64,000 bases of DNA. It comes from Silvania confinis (GTDB lineage: Bacteria > Pseudomonadota > Gammaproteobacteria > Enterobacterales > Enterobacteriaceae). The position numbers were made by a program, and so were the translations under genes. The DNA is taken from positions 727,442 to 791,441 of the forward strand of contig NZ_JAMGZJ010000077.1 of NCBI RefSeq assembly GCF_025564085.1, in the 5' to 3' direction. Below, one piece after another: positions 28,104-40,014 of this stretch. Under the pieces are notes generated by a model. The model saw only the letters and a program-made list of their open reading frames with translations, was not told the DNA's origin and did no database searches. The first letter of the stretch is position 1, and every line of letters begins with the position of its first letter.

Positions 28104-28855
28104 GGCTTCACGTCCTCTTGTTGCGGGGCAGCGTTGCCCGGCTCTGCTGGCGCGGCGTCGGATTTGGCCGGTGCTGCCGCACTTTTCGGCGTATCCGGCA
28201 GATAATTACTGGCCGGTTTGCGGGTCGAAAGCTGCCGTTCAATATCGGTCAGGTTCTCCAGCTTCCGGGTGGTGGTATCAAGCTGCGAGCGCAAATACTG
28301 CTGCTGCTGGCGCAGGGTATCCAACTGGGCATCTGCAGACTGCTGCAATTTGCCGTAGCGGGAGCGCTCCTCCGCCAGCTGCAGCTGTGACACCTGTCCG
28401 TCACGCCACAGTTGATACAGCGGGCGTACCTGGGCAGGAATTTGCGCACTCAGAGCATCGAGGCGGGTGGTCAGCAGTCGCCGCTCCACCGGATTAATTT
28501 TGGCATTTGCGAGTAAAATGCCCCGTTTAAAGCGCGCCTGCCAGATGTCGTCCGTCCACTGACGGGCCTCTGTGCGGGCCGCGGCAGGCGCAAGACGTTC
28601 CGCGCAATCCATGCCGCGCAGCCAGTAAAGCGGGTTACTCTCGGTTTCGTGCCCCTCCAGCTGCCAGATATTATTGCAGTCGGTGGCGAGGAAATCCGCC
28701 AGCTGATGATCGGGTAATTTCTCATCCTGCTTATCGCTAATGGCGCTGGTCGGGGCATGCGAAACGCATCCCGCCAGCAGCACGCAGGAGAGGGATAAGC
28801 GAATTCTTTTAGCGCAAAACACCGCGTTAATGGCGCGGGAAAAGACGTGTGACAT
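28100..28855 (-). CDS. qseG: Outer-membrane lipoprotein QseG
   Basis: A lipoprotein that interacts with the kinase GlrK (QseE) in E. coli and affects its activity. It has 251 residues from this start. A lipobox LLAGC places the lipidated cysteine at residue 30. A long helical middle section follows, probably coiled coil (LQQSADAQLDTLRQQQQYLRSQL), and an Ala/Pro-rich tail of about 30 residues. The ATG at 28855 (MSHVFSRA) has GGTGAG upstream and corresponds to the E. coli start. An ATG at 28876 overlapping the glrK stop as ATGA is an alternative. Confidence 0.92.
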   Translation of the reverse strand: MSHVFSRAINAVFCAKRIRLSLSCVLLAGCVSHAPTSAISDKQDEKLPDHQLADFLATDCNNIWQLEGHETESNPLYWLRGMDCAERLAPAAARTEARQWTDDIWQARFKRGILLANAKINPVERRLLTTRLDALSAQIPAQVRPLYQLWRDGQVSQLQLAEERSRYGKLQQSADAQLDTLRQQQQYLRSQLDTTTRKLENLTDIERQLSTRKPASNYLPDTPKSAAAPAKSDAAPAEPGNAAPQQEDVKP

Positions 28856-28872
28856 ACTCACCAGACTTAGAT

Positions 28873-30306
28873 TCATTTCAGTGATTTTTCCGACTCAAGC
28901 GGTAGTTCGATGCGAAAACAGACATCGGTACGGTCGTCAGTGACAAGATTGAGCTCTCCCTGCATACGGCGGATGCAGTCGCGGGCAATACTCAGCCCCA
29001 GACCACTCCCCTTAACCGCCCCTTTTCGTTGATGACTCCCCTGGAAAAACGGTTCGAAGATCATCTTTTTTTCGTCATTCGGGATCGGGCTTCCGGTGTT
29101 AGCCACGTCAATAAAGACCCGCGAGCCGTGCGTGAAACTGCGGATATAAATGGTACCGGATTCAATACCATAGTGCACCGCATTGGAATAAAGATTATCC
29201 AGCACGCTCATCAGCAGCATCGGCTCGGCAAAACAAACGGGAGCCGCGAGCGCCAGTTCAGTATGCATCATTTTAGCGCGGGCAGGCAGGCTGTGAGCGG
29301 AGAGCACCATATCCACCAGCGGCGCCAGTTCTACCGTCTCCAGCTCGGGCGCACCGTCTGCCAGTTTACGGTTGTAGTCGAGCAGTTGCTCGATCAGTTT
29401 TTGCAGATTGCGGCTGCTGTCATCAAGGATTTCGACAATCTCCCGCTGTTCGGTGGTCAGCGGACCGGCGACCTGGTCGGCCAGCAGTTCGGTGCCTTCA
29501 CGCATGCTGGCCAGCGGGGTTTTGAGTTCATGGGAGATATGGCGCAGGAACTGGTGGCGCTGGGACTCCAGCCACGCCAGCCGCTCTGAGAGCCAGATGA
29601 TCCTCTGCCCGACCGAGCGCAGCTCGCGCGGCCCGGTAAAGGCGACGGTATTGCCAAGCGTTCGCCCCTCCCCCAGCCGGTTGATCATCTGCTCGATGCC
29701 CTTCACCGGGCCGATGATCATGCGGGTAAACAGCAGCACTAAACCAAGGCTGACCAAAAAGAGCACCAGCGCCTGCCAGCCGAAGAACTGGCCGCGCTCG
29801 GCAATCTCCTGCTGAAGCTGCTGCCCGCGTGAGAAGATCACCGACCGGGTGGCCTGCACCATCTCGGTGTTGGCGTTGGCAAAGGATTCCAGCCGCAGCG
29901 CGGCCTGGGCATCAGGGCCGCTGTTGTGACACTGCAGCTGCGCCAGCGCATTAATATCCTGACGCAGGGCCTGGTAGAGCTTATCGTCCGGCAGCACGCC
30001 GGCGTGCGCGTCGAGCATTTCGCTGTAGCGTTTACGTTGATTCTGATACACCCGCTCCAGCGTCCGGTCGTCGAGCACGCAGTACTGGCGGTAGCTGCGT
30101 TCCATCTCCAGCGCCGCATTGGTCATCGCCTCACTGCGTCGGGCATCAATCAGCGTGGTGCGGTTGGTCAGTGCCGCCTGGGCGCTGAGCGCGTTCAGGC
30201 TCTGCCATGCCTGCCACGCCAGCACCAGCAGCGGGAGCAGGATCAGCAGAAAAGCCATCATGACTAACTGTCGTAACGAGCGAGGGAAAACTGACCAGCG
30301 TTTCAA
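28873..30306 (-). CDS. glrK: Sensor histidine kinase GlrK (QseE)
   Basis: The membrane sensor partner of GlrR. It has 477 residues. Two transmembrane segments are visible (MMAFLLILLPLLVLAWQAW near residue 16 and LVLFLVSLGLVLLFTRMIIGP near 185) and flank a periplasmic helical sensor region. A HAMP linker follows. The H-box FLRHISHELKTPLASMREG holds the phosphorylated His, and the ATPase domain ends with GSGLGLSIARDCIRRM. It is the first gene of glrK-qseG-glrR, preceded by glmY. Confidence 0.97.
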   Translation of the reverse strand: MKRWSVFPRSLRQLVMMAFLLILLPLLVLAWQAWQSLNALSAQAALTNRTTLIDARRSEAMTNAALEMERSYRQYCVLDDRTLERVYQNQRKRYSEMLDAHAGVLPDDKLYQALRQDINALAQLQCHNSGPDAQAALRLESFANANTEMVQATRSVIFSRGQQLQQEIAERGQFFGWQALVLFLVSLGLVLLFTRMIIGPVKGIEQMINRLGEGRTLGNTVAFTGPRELRSVGQRIIWLSERLAWLESQRHQFLRHISHELKTPLASMREGTELLADQVAGPLTTEQREIVEILDDSSRNLQKLIEQLLDYNRKLADGAPELETVELAPLVDMVLSAHSLPARAKMMHTELALAAPVCFAEPMLLMSVLDNLYSNAVHYGIESGTIYIRSFTHGSRVFIDVANTGSPIPNDEKKMIFEPFFQGSHQRKGAVKGSGLGLSIARDCIRRMQGELNLVTDDRTDVCFRIELPLESEKSLK

Positions 30307-30365
30307 CGCATTACTCTCTGTCGCAGGGGGGCGTGTAGGAGGATGCTAACTGGACAATACGTTAG

Positions 30366-30555
30366 ATACAACAAAGCCGGGTGAAAACCCGGCTTTGTTG
30401 TGAAATGAGGCGGTGCCTAACTCGACGTTTCGCCCGGAGGTCTGATAAAGCAAAGCAATAATCAGTAGTTGGACGGCAGGCACCTTTTTGTGCGTCATTC
30501 GAAGTTTATGTAGCACGTCCCGAAGGGGCTGACATAAGAGGGTGAATGAGCCACT
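30366..30555 (-). ncRNA. glmY: Small regulatory RNA GlmY
   Basis: GlmY mimics GlmZ and titrates the adaptor RapZ, which raises GlmS synthesis when glucosamine-6-phosphate is low. On the minus strand the 5' end AGTGGCTCATTCACC and the following segment with CAGCCCCTTCGGGACGTG and CATAAACTTCGAATGACGC match E. coli GlmY. The 3' end is a strong terminator at 30367-30401 (CAACAAAGCCGGG with CCCGGCTTTGTTG). The predicted start is 12 bases after the sigma-54 -12 element. The length is about 190 bases. The location upstream of glrK is conserved. Confidence 0.93.
30367..30401 (-). terminator. glmY terminator
   Basis: A stem of about 13 base pairs, CAACAAAGCCGGG with CCCGGCTTTGTTG around a TTTTCA-type loop. 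It forms the 3' end of GlmY; partial read-through would feed glrK 60 bases downstream. Confidence 0.88.
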
Positions 30556-30566
30556 GGGTATTATTA

Positions 30567-30582
30567 TGCAACAGATGTGCCA
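30567..30582 (-). promoter_or_regulatory. Sigma-54 promoter of glmY
   Basis: On the minus strand TGGCAC, five bases, TTGCA: a perfect -24/-12 sigma-54 promoter. The spacing to the GlmY 5' end is correct. Confidence 0.93.
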
Positions 30583-30671
30583 CAATGCAAATATAAATTT
30601 TAAACATCTGAAATATAAAGACATTTAATGAAATGATTGCCCGCGTGTTTCGGTACGGTTTTCAGGCGATC

Positions 30672-30689
30672 TGTCGCTAATTAGCAACA
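30672..30689. promoter_or_regulatory. GlrR site, imperfect
   Basis: TGTC-N10-AACA, one base off the TGTC-N10-GACA pattern of GlrR sites in E. coli. It is the nearest of three to the glmY promoter. Confidence 0.6.
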
Positions 30690-30719
30690 CGCTGGCAGGG
30701 TTATTCTAAGAACCAGTAA

Positions 30720-30732
30720 AATCAATAACTTA
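30720..30732. promoter_or_regulatory. Candidate IHF site
   Basis: AATCAATAACTTA fits the IHF consensus WATCAANNNNTTR. It lies between the GlrR sites and the sigma-54 promoter, where DNA bending would bring GlrR to the polymerase. IHF action at glmY is known in E. coli. Confidence 0.6.
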
Positions 30733-30734
30733 AA

Positions 30735-30752
30735 TGTCGCCATTTGGCGACA
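30735..30752. promoter_or_regulatory. GlrR site
   Basis: TGTCGCCATTTGGCGACA is a perfect TGTC-N10-GACA site and a near-perfect palindrome, about 170 bases upstream of the sigma-54 promoter. Confidence 0.82.
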
Positions 30753-30767
30753 TCGTGTTATAGGGTT

Positions 30768-30785
30768 TGTCGTAAATATGCGACA
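30768..30785. promoter_or_regulatory. GlrR site
   Basis: TGTCGTAAATATGCGACA is a second perfect TGTC-N10-GACA site, 33 bases beyond the previous one (three helical turns), so the dimers lie on the same DNA face. Confidence 0.8.
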
Positions 30786-30796
30786 CCGAGGTGTTG

Positions 30797-30832
30797 CCGG
30801 CCCGGTAAGCGAAGCGCCACCGGGCACAGCGG
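30797..30832. repeat. REP element after purL
   Basis: GCCGGCCCGGTAAGCGAAG and CGCCACCGGGC form a REP-type palindrome just after the purL stop codon, outside the glmY control region. Confidence 0.7.
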
Positions 30833-30838
30833 TGATGC

Positions 30839-33800
30839 TTAACCCAACTGCTTACGCGCGTTGCGGAAGATACGCATCCATGGGCTATCCTCACCCCAGT
30901 TTTCCGGGTGCCAGGAGTTGCTGACGGTACGGAACACGCGCTCAGGGTGCGGCATCATTACCGTTACGCGACCGCTTTCGCTGGTCACGGCGGTGATCCC
31001 ATTTGCCGAGCCGTTCGGGTTCGCCGGGTAGGTTTGCGTCACTTTGCCGAAGTTATCGACAAAGCGCAGCGCCACCAGACCTTTGCTCTCCAGCTCTGCC
31101 AGATGGGCAGCGTTACGCACTTCAACCTGCCCTTCACCGTGGGAAACCGCGATTGGCATCTGCGAGCCCACCATTCCCTGCAGCAGCAGAGACGGGCTTT
31201 GCGTCACTTCGACCAGGCTGAAACGCGCTTCGAAGCGATCGGACTGGTTACGCACAAAGCGTGGCCAGGCTTCACTGCCTGGGATCAGCTCGCGCAGGTT
31301 CGACATCATCTGGCAGCCGTTACACACGCCCAACGCCAGGGTCTGCGGACGGTGGAAGAAGGTTTCGAACTCATCGCGCACGCGGTCGTTGAAGAGGATA
31401 GACTTCGCCCAGCCCTCGCCCGCGCCCAGCACGTCGCCGTAAGAGAAACCGCCGCACGCCACCAGCGCCTGGAAGCTATCCAGACCGGTACGCCCCGCCA
31501 GCAGGTCACTCATGTGCACGTCGATAGCATCAAAGCCCGCGCGGTGGAAGGCTGCCGCCATCTCCACGTGCGAGTTAACGCCCTGCTCACGCAGAACCGC
31601 CACTTTCGGACGCGCGCCCCTCGCGATGTACGGCGCGGCTACGTCTTCATTGATGTCGAACGAGAGCTTCACGTTCAGACCCGGATCGTTATCGTTGGCT
31701 TTCGCCTCGTGCTCCTGGTCGGCGCACGTCGGGTTATCACGCAGACGCTGCATCTGCCAGGTGGTTTCTGCCCACCACATACGCAGCGTGGCGCGGCTTT
31801 CGGCAAACACTGTCTGACCGTTGGATTCGATAACAAAACGATCCCCGGTCACCGCTTTACCCAGATAGTGCACGCAGTCGCCGAGGCCGTGTTGCGCCAG
31901 CAGCGCTTCAACCGCCTCGCGATCGGCCGCACGCACCTGAATCACCGCACCCAGTTCTTCATTAAACAGCGCGGCCAGACGATCGTCGCCCAGCGTAGCG
32001 ATGTTCGCTTCCACGCCACAGTGGCCGGTAAAGGCCATCTCCGCCAGCGTTACCAGCAGGCCGCCATCGGAACGGTCGTGATAGGCCAGCAGTTTGCGTT
32101 GTGCAACCAGCGCCTGGATGGCGTCGTAGAAGCCTTTCAGTTGCGCTACGTCGCGCACGTCGGCTGCCGTATCGCCCAGCTGACGGTAAACCTGCGCCAG
32201 CGCGGTTGCGCCCAGCGCGTTGTGCCCTTTGCCTAAATCGATCAGCAGCAGGGCGTTATCTTCCGTAGAAAGTTGCGGGGTGATGGTGTGACGCACATCG
32301 TCCACGCGGGCAAAGGCGGTGATCACCAGCGACAGCGGAGAGGTCATCTCGCGCTGCTCGGCGCCTTCTTGCCAGCGGGTTTTCATCGACATCGAGTCTT
32401 TACCCACCGGAATGGTCAGACCCAGCGCTGGACACAGTTCTTCGCCCACCGCTTTAACCGCTTCATACAGCCCGGCGTCTTCGCCCGGGTGACCGGCTGC
32501 GGCCATCCAGTTCGCGGACAGTTTGATGCGTTTGATGTCACCAATCTGAGTAGCGGCAATGTTGGTCAGCGCTTCACCGACCGCCAGACGGGCGGAGGCT
32601 GCAAAGTCCAGCAACGCAACCGGGGAGCGTTCGCCCAGCGACATCGCTTCACCGTAGTAGCTGTCGAGGCTGGCGGTGGTCACCGCGCAGTTCGCCACCG
32701 GGATCTGCCACGGGCCAACCATCTGATCGCGGGCGACCATACCGGTTACGGTGCGGTCACCGATGGTGACGAGGAAGGTTTTTTCCGCCACGGCAGGCAA
32801 ATGGAGCACGCGGTTGACCGCGTCGGCCACGGTGACACCCTGCAGGTCGAGGGCTTTGCCACTGGCCTTGCGGGTTTGTACGTCGCGGGTCATCTTCGGC
32901 GTTTTGCCCAGCAGCACATCCAGCGGCAGGTCAATCGGCTGGTTGTCGAAATGGGTGTCGCTTAAGGAGAGGTGCATCTCTTCGGTGGCTTCACCGATCA
33001 CCGCGTACGGCGCACGCTCGCGGCGGCACAGCTCATCAAACAGCGGCAGTTGATCCGGGGCGACGGCCAGCACGTAGCGTTCCTGGGATTCGTTACACCA
33101 GATTTCCAGCGGGCTCATCCCTGGCTCATCGCTCAGGATGTCACGCAGGTTGAAACGACCACCACGATTACCGTCGCTCACCAGCTCCGGCATGGCGTTA
33201 GACAGGCCGCCCGCGCCGACATCGTGAATAAACAGGATCGGGTTGGCTTCACCCAGCTGCCAGCAGCGGTCGATCACTTCCTGGCAGCGGCGTTCCATTT
33301 CCGGGTTATCGCGCTGCACCGAGGCAAAATCGAGGTCGGCGTCAGACTGGCCAGAGGCCATCGACGAGGCCGCCCCGCCACCCAAGCCGATATTCATCGC
33401 CGGGCCGCCGAGGACGATCAGCTTCGCGCCGACCACGATCTCGCCTTTCTGCACATGATCGGCGCGGATGTTGCCGATCCCGCCAGCCAGCATGATCGGT
33501 TTGTGGTAGCCGCGCAGCTCTTCGCCGTTGTGGCTCTCGACTTTCTCTTCGTAGGTACGGAAGTAGCCCGTCAGCGCCGGACGACCAAATTCGTTATTGA
33601 ATGCTGCGCCGCCTAGCGGGCCGTCAGTCATGATGTCGAGTGCGGTAACAATGCGATCCGGCTTGCCGAAATCTTCTTCCCACGGCTGTTCAAAGCCCGG
33701 AATACGCAGGTTAGAGACCGAGAAGCCCACCAGACCGGCTTTCGGTTTTGCCCCGCGTCCGGTGGCGCCTTCGTCACGAATTTCGCCGCCTGAACCGGTC

Positions 33801-34726
33801 GCCGCACCCGGCCATGGGGAGATCGCCGTCGGGTGGTTATGGGTTTCAACCTTCATCAGGATGTGTGCTGCTTCCTGATGGAAATCATAGCGCCCTGCTT
33901 CGCGATCGGCGAAGAAGCGGCCCACCTCGGAACCTTCCATCACCGCGGCGTTGTCTTTATAGGCAGACAGCACGTGGTCAGGGGTCTTTTCCATGGTGTT
34001 CTTGATCATTTTGAACAGCGACTTAGGCTGTTGCTCGCCGTCGATAATCCAGTCGGCGTTAAAAATTTTGTGGCGGCAGTGTTCAGAGTTTGCCTGCGCG
34101 AACATATACAGTTCGATGTCGTTCGGATTGCGGTTGAGCTTCACAAACGCATCCTGCAGGTAATCAATTTCATCGTCTGCCAGCGCCAGACCTAAACGCA
34201 GGTTGGCGTCGATCAGCGCCTGACGGCCTTCACCCAGCAGATCTACGCTCTGCACCGGCGCAGGCTGGTGGTGAGAGAACAGCTTTTGCGCATCATCCAG
34301 AGAGGCAAACACGCTCTCCATCATGCGGTCGTGCAGTTCGCTCGCCACAACCGCCCACTGTGCGTCAGTCAGAGTGGAGGCTTCAACGTAATAGGCGACG
34401 CCGCGCTCAAGACGGCTCACCTGGCTCAGGCCACAGTTGCGGGCGATGTCGGTTGCTTTAGAAGACCAGGGGGAGATGGTGCCCGGGCGAGGCGTAACCA
34501 GCAGGAGTTTACCGTTCGGGGTATGGCTGCTCAGGCTTGGGCCGTATTTCAGCAGGCGTTCAAGTCGGGTCAGCTCCTCTGCCGTTAAGGGAGCGCTCAG
34601 GTCAGCAAAATGGACATACTCAGCGTAAATATTGCTTACCGGGAGGTCGGCCGCCTGGAAACGTGCCAGCAGTTTGTTGATACGGAAGGCAGACAGTGCA
34701 GGCGAACCACGCAGAATTTCCATCAT
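30839..34726 (-). CDS. purL: Phosphoribosylformylglycinamidine synthase
   Basis: Step four of purine synthesis: converts FGAR, glutamine and ATP to FGAM. The single 1295-residue chain equals E. coli PurL. The N-terminal and AIR-synthase-like ATP domains occupy about 1-980 ([28 protein letters not shown] split around residues 300-325). The C-terminal glutaminase has the nucleophile in [10 protein letters not shown] and the His/Glu pair in [10 protein letters not shown]. The gene opens with two ATG codons after GAGAG. A PurR box lies upstream. Confidence 0.98.
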   Translation of the reverse strand: MMEILRGSPALSAFRINKLLARFQAADLPVSNIYAEYVHFADLSAPLTAEELTRLERLLKYGPSLSSHTPNGKLLLVTPRPGTISPWSSKATDIARNCGLSQVSRLERGVAYYVEASTLTDAQWAVVASELHDRMMESVFASLDDAQKLFSHHQPAPVQSVDLLGEGRQALIDANLRLGLALADDEIDYLQDAFVKLNRNPNDIELYMFAQANSEHCRHKIFNADWIIDGEQQPKSLFKMIKNTMEKTPDHVLSAYKDNAAVMEGSEVGRFFADREAGRYDFHQEAAHILMKVETHNHPTAISPWPGAATGSGGEIRDEGATGRGAKPKAGLVGFSVSNLRIPGFEQPWEEDFGKPDRIVTALDIMTDGPLGGAAFNNEFGRPALTGYFRTYEEKVESHNGEELRGYHKPIMLAGGIGNIRADHVQKGEIVVGAKLIVLGGPAMNIGLGGGAASSMASGQSDADLDFASVQRDNPEMERRCQEVIDRCWQLGEANPILFIHDVGAGGLSNAMPELVSDGNRGGRFNLRDILSDEPGMSPLEIWCNESQERYVLAVAPDQLPLFDELCRRERAPYAVIGEATEEMHLSLSDTHFDNQPIDLPLDVLLGKTPKMTRDVQTRKASGKALDLQGVTVADAVNRVLHLPAVAEKTFLVTIGDRTVTGMVARDQMVGPWQIPVANCAVTTASLDSYYGEAMSLGERSPVALLDFAASARLAVGEALTNIAATQIGDIKRIKLSANWMAAAGHPGEDAGLYEAVKAVGEELCPALGLTIPVGKDSMSMKTRWQEGAEQREMTSPLSLVITAFARVDDVRHTITPQLSTEDNALLLIDLGKGHNALGATALAQVYRQLGDTAADVRDVAQLKGFYDAIQALVAQRKLLAYHDRSDGGLLVTLAEMAFTGHCGVEANIATLGDDRLAALFNEELGAVIQVRAADREAVEALLAQHGLGDCVHYLGKAVTGDRFVIESNGQTVFAESRATLRMWWAETTWQMQRLRDNPTCADQEHEAKANDNDPGLNVKLSFDINEDVAAPYIARGARPKVAVLREQGVNSHVEMAAAFHRAGFDAIDVHMSDLLAGRTGLDSFQALVACGGFSYGDVLGAGEGWAKSILFNDRVRDEFETFFHRPQTLALGVCNGCQMMSNLRELIPGSEAWPRFVRNQSDRFEARFSLVEVTQSPSLLLQGMVGSQMPIAVSHGEGQVEVRNAAHLAELESKGLVALRFVDNFGKVTQTYPANPNGSANGITAVTSESGRVTVMMPHPERVFRTVSNSWHPENWGEDSPWMRIFRNARKQLG

Positions 34727-34812
34727 AAGTCTCTCGTCTTCGAAGCGCCGGAGGCGCTTACAGTGTGCGCAAGGGGGAAAACGGGCGTCATTATAGTGGA
34801 TCCTGAGCGCCG

Positions 34813-34828
34813 ACGAAACCGTTTGCGT
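34813..34828. promoter_or_regulatory. PurR box of purL
   Basis: ACGAAACCGTTTGCGT is a good match to the PurR palindrome, 87 bases before the purL start. PurR with hypoxanthine or guanine would repress purL here as in E. coli. Confidence 0.85.
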
Positions 34829-34993
34829 CGTAATAAAATCGATGCATTTTTTTAACCATCGGTGTTGCCTTTCCCGCTAATAAGTTGCCAAGTGACGTAA
34901 CTTTGCGCAAAATGCCGCGAAATCTTTGGCAATACTTGTTTTTACTATGGCCAGTACAGAGCGAACCAACACACAGCACATAGAATTAACTTA

Positions 34994-36944
<1,951 letters not shown>

Positions 36945-37001
36945 TTACTCCAGTCTGAAAAGCGGGCGCATTATACACACCCGCTATACATAATCACAAA
37001 A

Positions 37002-37637
37002 TCATTCCAGTTGCTGAAGTTCGCCGAGCGGCGTGACCCGCCAGCGATGCTGGCAGAAGTAGAGCAGCGGGTTATCCTGCTTGCTGTCGCTGTAGCCGCT
37101 GTACAGCCGCAGCGGAGTGCCGATTTGTTTCTCCAGTTGCACCACTTTCTCATGCCCGAGGCAGCGCAGGGTCAGCACCCATCCGCCGTATGCGCGCCCC
37201 ATCTGGGTAGCAATAAGATTGACCCGTGGCAGCCAGGGCGTATCGAAATAGACCTGCTCGACCAGCGACTGCGGCGAGCCGGTAATCAGCCAGATGTCGG
37301 CATCGTTGGCGTTGAGGTAGTTGGTCAGCCGCTCCTGCACCACCGGAAACGCGGTAACGTGCCCGCGAAACCAGCTGGCAAAATCCTTCTCAAGCTGTTT
37401 GAGCCGCGCGTCGCTGTGGCCAAAGGTACATCCCCACAGCAGCAGGCTCATCGGCCAGCGAGCGGCGCGCCCTTTGATCAGCAGCGCCACGCCCACTATC
37501 GGCAGAAGGGGCAACACGAGCAACGCATTTAAGGGTTGTCGGCGCAGCAAGTAGCGCATAAAGGTGCCGAACATATCCTGCTGATGCAGCGTTCCGTCTA
37601 AATCAAAAAATACAACGCGACGCTCGTGATTAACCAA
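37002..37637 (-). CDS. pgpC: Phosphatidylglycerophosphatase C
   Basis: A HAD-family phosphatase that dephosphorylates phosphatidylglycerophosphate, one of three such enzymes in E. coli. It has 211 residues. The HAD nucleophile motif FFDLDGTLHQQDMF is at residues 10-23, motif II in LITGSPQ and the acidic motif in YSGYSDSKQDNPLL. A hydrophobic segment (ALLVLPLLPIVGVALLI) is typical. The start is TTG at 37637, with AGAGGAG at the right distance. It begins three bases after the murP stop, so here it is probably the third gene of a murQ-murP-pgpC operon. Confidence 0.94.
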   Translation of the reverse strand: MVNHERRVVFFDLDGTLHQQDMFGTFMRYLLRRQPLNALLVLPLLPIVGVALLIKGRAARWPMSLLLWGCTFGHSDARLKQLEKDFASWFRGHVTAFPVVQERLTNYLNANDADIWLITGSPQSLVEQVYFDTPWLPRVNLIATQMGRAYGGWVLTLRCLGHEKVVQLEKQIGTPLRLYSGYSDSKQDNPLLYFCQHRWRVTPLGELQQLE

Positions 37638-37640
37638 ACC

Positions 37641-38993
37641 TTACTCCTCTGGATCGTTGAACCCTAACAGCCAGGTAAACAGGAACCCGGCGATAACTGC
37701 TACCAAATAGCCTAACAGATAGAGCATGACTTTTCCGGTGACGATGGTTAATGCCAGCGGCAAACCGGAAATCCCGAAGGTAATGACCGTTGCCACTTTC
37801 CAGTAGCTGATCAGCGCTCCACCCACTGCGCCCCCCAGGCAGGCACCGATAAACGGCTTGCCCAGCGGCAGCGTGACGCCAAAAATCAGCGGCTCGCCAA
37901 TCCCCAACAAACCCACCGGCAGCGCGCCCTTTATCACCTTTTTCAGGCGTTGATTACGGGTTTTCATCAGCACCGCAATGGCCGCCCCGACCTGCCCAAC
38001 TCCCGCCATCGACAGGATCGGCAGCAGCGCATTGTAGCCGTGTGCCTGCACCAGCTCCACGTGGATCGGCACCAGCCCCTGGTGTAATCCGGTCAATACC
38101 AGCGGCAGGAAGGTCCCCGCCAGCACCGCCCCCACCAGGAAGCCGCCGCGATCGATAGCCCAGGAAGCGCCGTGGGCGATGGATTCAGAAATCACGCCGC
38201 CCAGCGGCTGCAGGGCAATGATTGCCACGCTGCCGGTGATTAAGGTGGTCAACAGCGGATTAAGGATCAGCTCCAGCGAGCCCGGCAGAGCATTGCGCAG
38301 CTTTTTCTCGATCCAGCACATCAGCACCACCACCAGCAGGACGGCGATCACCCCGCCGCGCCCCGGCTGCAGCGCTTCACCAAACAGGGTGATTTGCGCC
38401 AGCTGCGGGCTGGAAAGGATCCCTGCCATCACCCCACCCATTGCCAGCGATCCACCAAACACTTTGGCGGTATTGACCCCCACCAGAATGTTCATGATGG
38501 CAAACACCGCGCTGCCAAAAATGCCGAGGATCCCCAGCAGGTTTGGATAGTGGGTCGCAAAGTCGCCGACAATGTCCGGGCGTTTAAGAATGTTAATAAT
38601 GCCAGTGATCAGCCCCGAAGCGATAAAGGCCGGGATCAGCGGAATAAACACGTTCGCCAGCTGGCGCAACGCGTCGCTCATCGGCGCTTTATATTTGGCC
38701 TTGGCCTGCGCTTTGGTGCGATCGGCGTCATCAACCACCGCGCCGCCCATCAGCGAGCGCATGGCATCCACCACCTGCGCGGCTTTGCCGGGGCCGACAA
38801 TGAGCTGGTGCTGCGCCCCCTGCTTTACATAGCCACTGATGCCGGGCAGTTTTTTGAGCCGCGTCAGATCGAGCTTGTCATCATCCTGGACTTCAACGCG
38901 TACCCGCGTCATGCAGTTTTCCAGACGCAGAATATTGTGCTCCCCGCCGATACCAGCAAGAATATCGCTGGCGAGCGCCACTGTTTTTTCCAT
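37641..38993 (-). CDS. murP: PTS EIIBC permease, MurP-type (N-acetylmuramic acid)
   Basis: Imports and phosphorylates a sugar. It has 450 residues: a short EIIB domain with the phosphocysteine Cys27 (ENCMTRVRVEVQ) and an EIIC domain with about ten hydrophobic segments and the GEPLIFGVTLPLGKPF signature. No EIIA is fused, as in E. coli MurP, which uses EIIA-Glc. Its place ten bases after murQ makes N-acetylmuramic acid the likely substrate. It is clearly diverged from E. coli MurP (474 residues), so a related sugar cannot be excluded. Confidence 0.82.
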   Translation of the reverse strand: MEKTVALASDILAGIGGEHNILRLENCMTRVRVEVQDDDKLDLTRLKKLPGISGYVKQGAQHQLIVGPGKAAQVVDAMRSLMGGAVVDDADRTKAQAKAKYKAPMSDALRQLANVFIPLIPAFIASGLITGIINILKRPDIVGDFATHYPNLLGILGIFGSAVFAIMNILVGVNTAKVFGGSLAMGGVMAGILSSPQLAQITLFGEALQPGRGGVIAVLLVVVLMCWIEKKLRNALPGSLELILNPLLTTLITGSVAIIALQPLGGVISESIAHGASWAIDRGGFLVGAVLAGTFLPLVLTGLHQGLVPIHVELVQAHGYNALLPILSMAGVGQVGAAIAVLMKTRNQRLKKVIKGALPVGLLGIGEPLIFGVTLPLGKPFIGACLGGAVGGALISYWKVATVITFGISGLPLALTIVTGKVMLYLLGYLVAVIAGFLFTWLLGFNDPEE

Positions 38994-39003
38994 ACACGCC
39001 TCT

Positions 39004-39897
39004 TTAGTTTTCTAATGCTGCCCGTAAGAATCCCTGATGCGCATCGAGTTTTGCCCGCGCTGCGGCGGCATCGAGCCCGCTGAGAATCATCAAAATGGCC
39101 GGTTTGACGTCATACCCGGTCTGCTGAAGTACCGCTTCGGCTTCTTCACGCGCCGCGCCAGTGGCCTCAACCACCATCCGGCACGCCCGGTCGACAAGCT
39201 TCACGTTGGTGGCTTTCATGTCCACCATCAGGTTCTGATACACCTTGCCAAATTTCACCATTGCCCCGGTGGAGATCATGTTCAGCACCAGCTTCTGCGC
39301 GGTGCCGGATTTCATGCGCGTTGATCCGGTCAGGGCTTCTGGCCCTACGACCGGGGAGATAGCAATCGCCGCAACCTGGGCGATTGGCGAGCCCGGATTA
39401 CAGGAGATCGCCACCGTGGTACAGCCGGTCAGGTTGGCATACTCCAGCCCGCCAATCACATACGGCGTGCGGCCGGAGGCGGCGAGCCCCACCACCAGAT
39501 CGACAGCGGTCAGGTTGAGGGCCTTCAGGTCATCTTCGCCAAGCTGTTTGCTGTCCTCAGCCCCTTCTACCGCTTTCAGCAGCGCGCCGGGACCGCCGGC
39601 AATCAGGCCGATCACCAGACCGTGTGGCACGCCGAAGGTCGGCGGGCATTCTGAGGCATCCAGCACCCCGAGACGTCCGCTGGTTCCCGCTCCCATGTAA
39701 ATGATCCGCCCGCCCGCTTTCAGCGCGACAGCGGCGGCATCCACGGCTTTGGCCACTTCAGGCAATGTCTCTTTTACTGCCTGCGCGACCAGCGTATCCT
39801 GCTGATTAAAACGAGTAACAAGGTCAAGCGTGGAAAGCGCGTCCAGATCCAGTGTTTGTGGGTTGCGGGATTCTGAAACGAGTGAGCCGAGATTCAT
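39004..39897 (-). CDS. murQ: N-acetylmuramic acid 6-phosphate etherase
   Basis: Removes D-lactate from MurNAc-6-phosphate to give GlcNAc-6-phosphate, for recycling of cell-wall sugar. It has 297 residues. The SIS-domain signature [22 protein letters not shown] (about residues 68-90, split) and [17 protein letters not shown] are diagnostic. GAGGT lies eight bases before the ATG. It is divergent from yfhH, an RpiR-family regulator, and probably the first gene of an operon with murP and pgpC. Confidence 0.95.
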   Translation of the reverse strand: MNLGSLVSESRNPQTLDLDALSTLDLVTRFNQQDTLVAQAVKETLPEVAKAVDAAAVALKAGGRIIYMGAGTSGRLGVLDASECPPTFGVPHGLVIGLIAGGPGALLKAVEGAEDSKQLGEDDLKALNLTAVDLVVGLAASGRTPYVIGGLEYANLTGCTTVAISCNPGSPIAQVAAIAISPVVGPEALTGSTRMKSGTAQKLVLNMISTGAMVKFGKVYQNLMVDMKATNVKLVDRACRMVVEATGAAREEAEAVLQQTGYDVKPAILMILSGLDAAAARAKLDAHQGFLRAALEN

Positions 39898-39941
39898 CTT
39901 TTGTACCTCAAGAATTTTTAATTCATAATAGTCACACTATA

Positions 39942-39959
39942 ATGGAATATAAAATTCAT
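39942..39959. promoter_or_regulatory. Candidate YfhH operator
   Basis: ATGGAATAT and AAAATTCAT make an imperfect 18-base palindrome (six of nine positions symmetric) in the 117-base murQ-yfhH gap. Its size suits an RpiR-family dimer. It is inference only. Confidence 0.35.
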
Positions 39960-40014
39960 TCAGGCGAGAAGAATTCGCAATTGCTGTAGTCATCACATTT
40001 CGCCAGGAGTACGC

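Noticed and set aside
30346..30624. 92-codon open frame over glmY
   Set aside because: The strand and position coincide with the GlmY RNA; the translated sequence shows no family.
30908..32236. 442-codon open frame antisense to purL
   Set aside because: The purL reading is complete and conserved; the opposite frame shows no domain.
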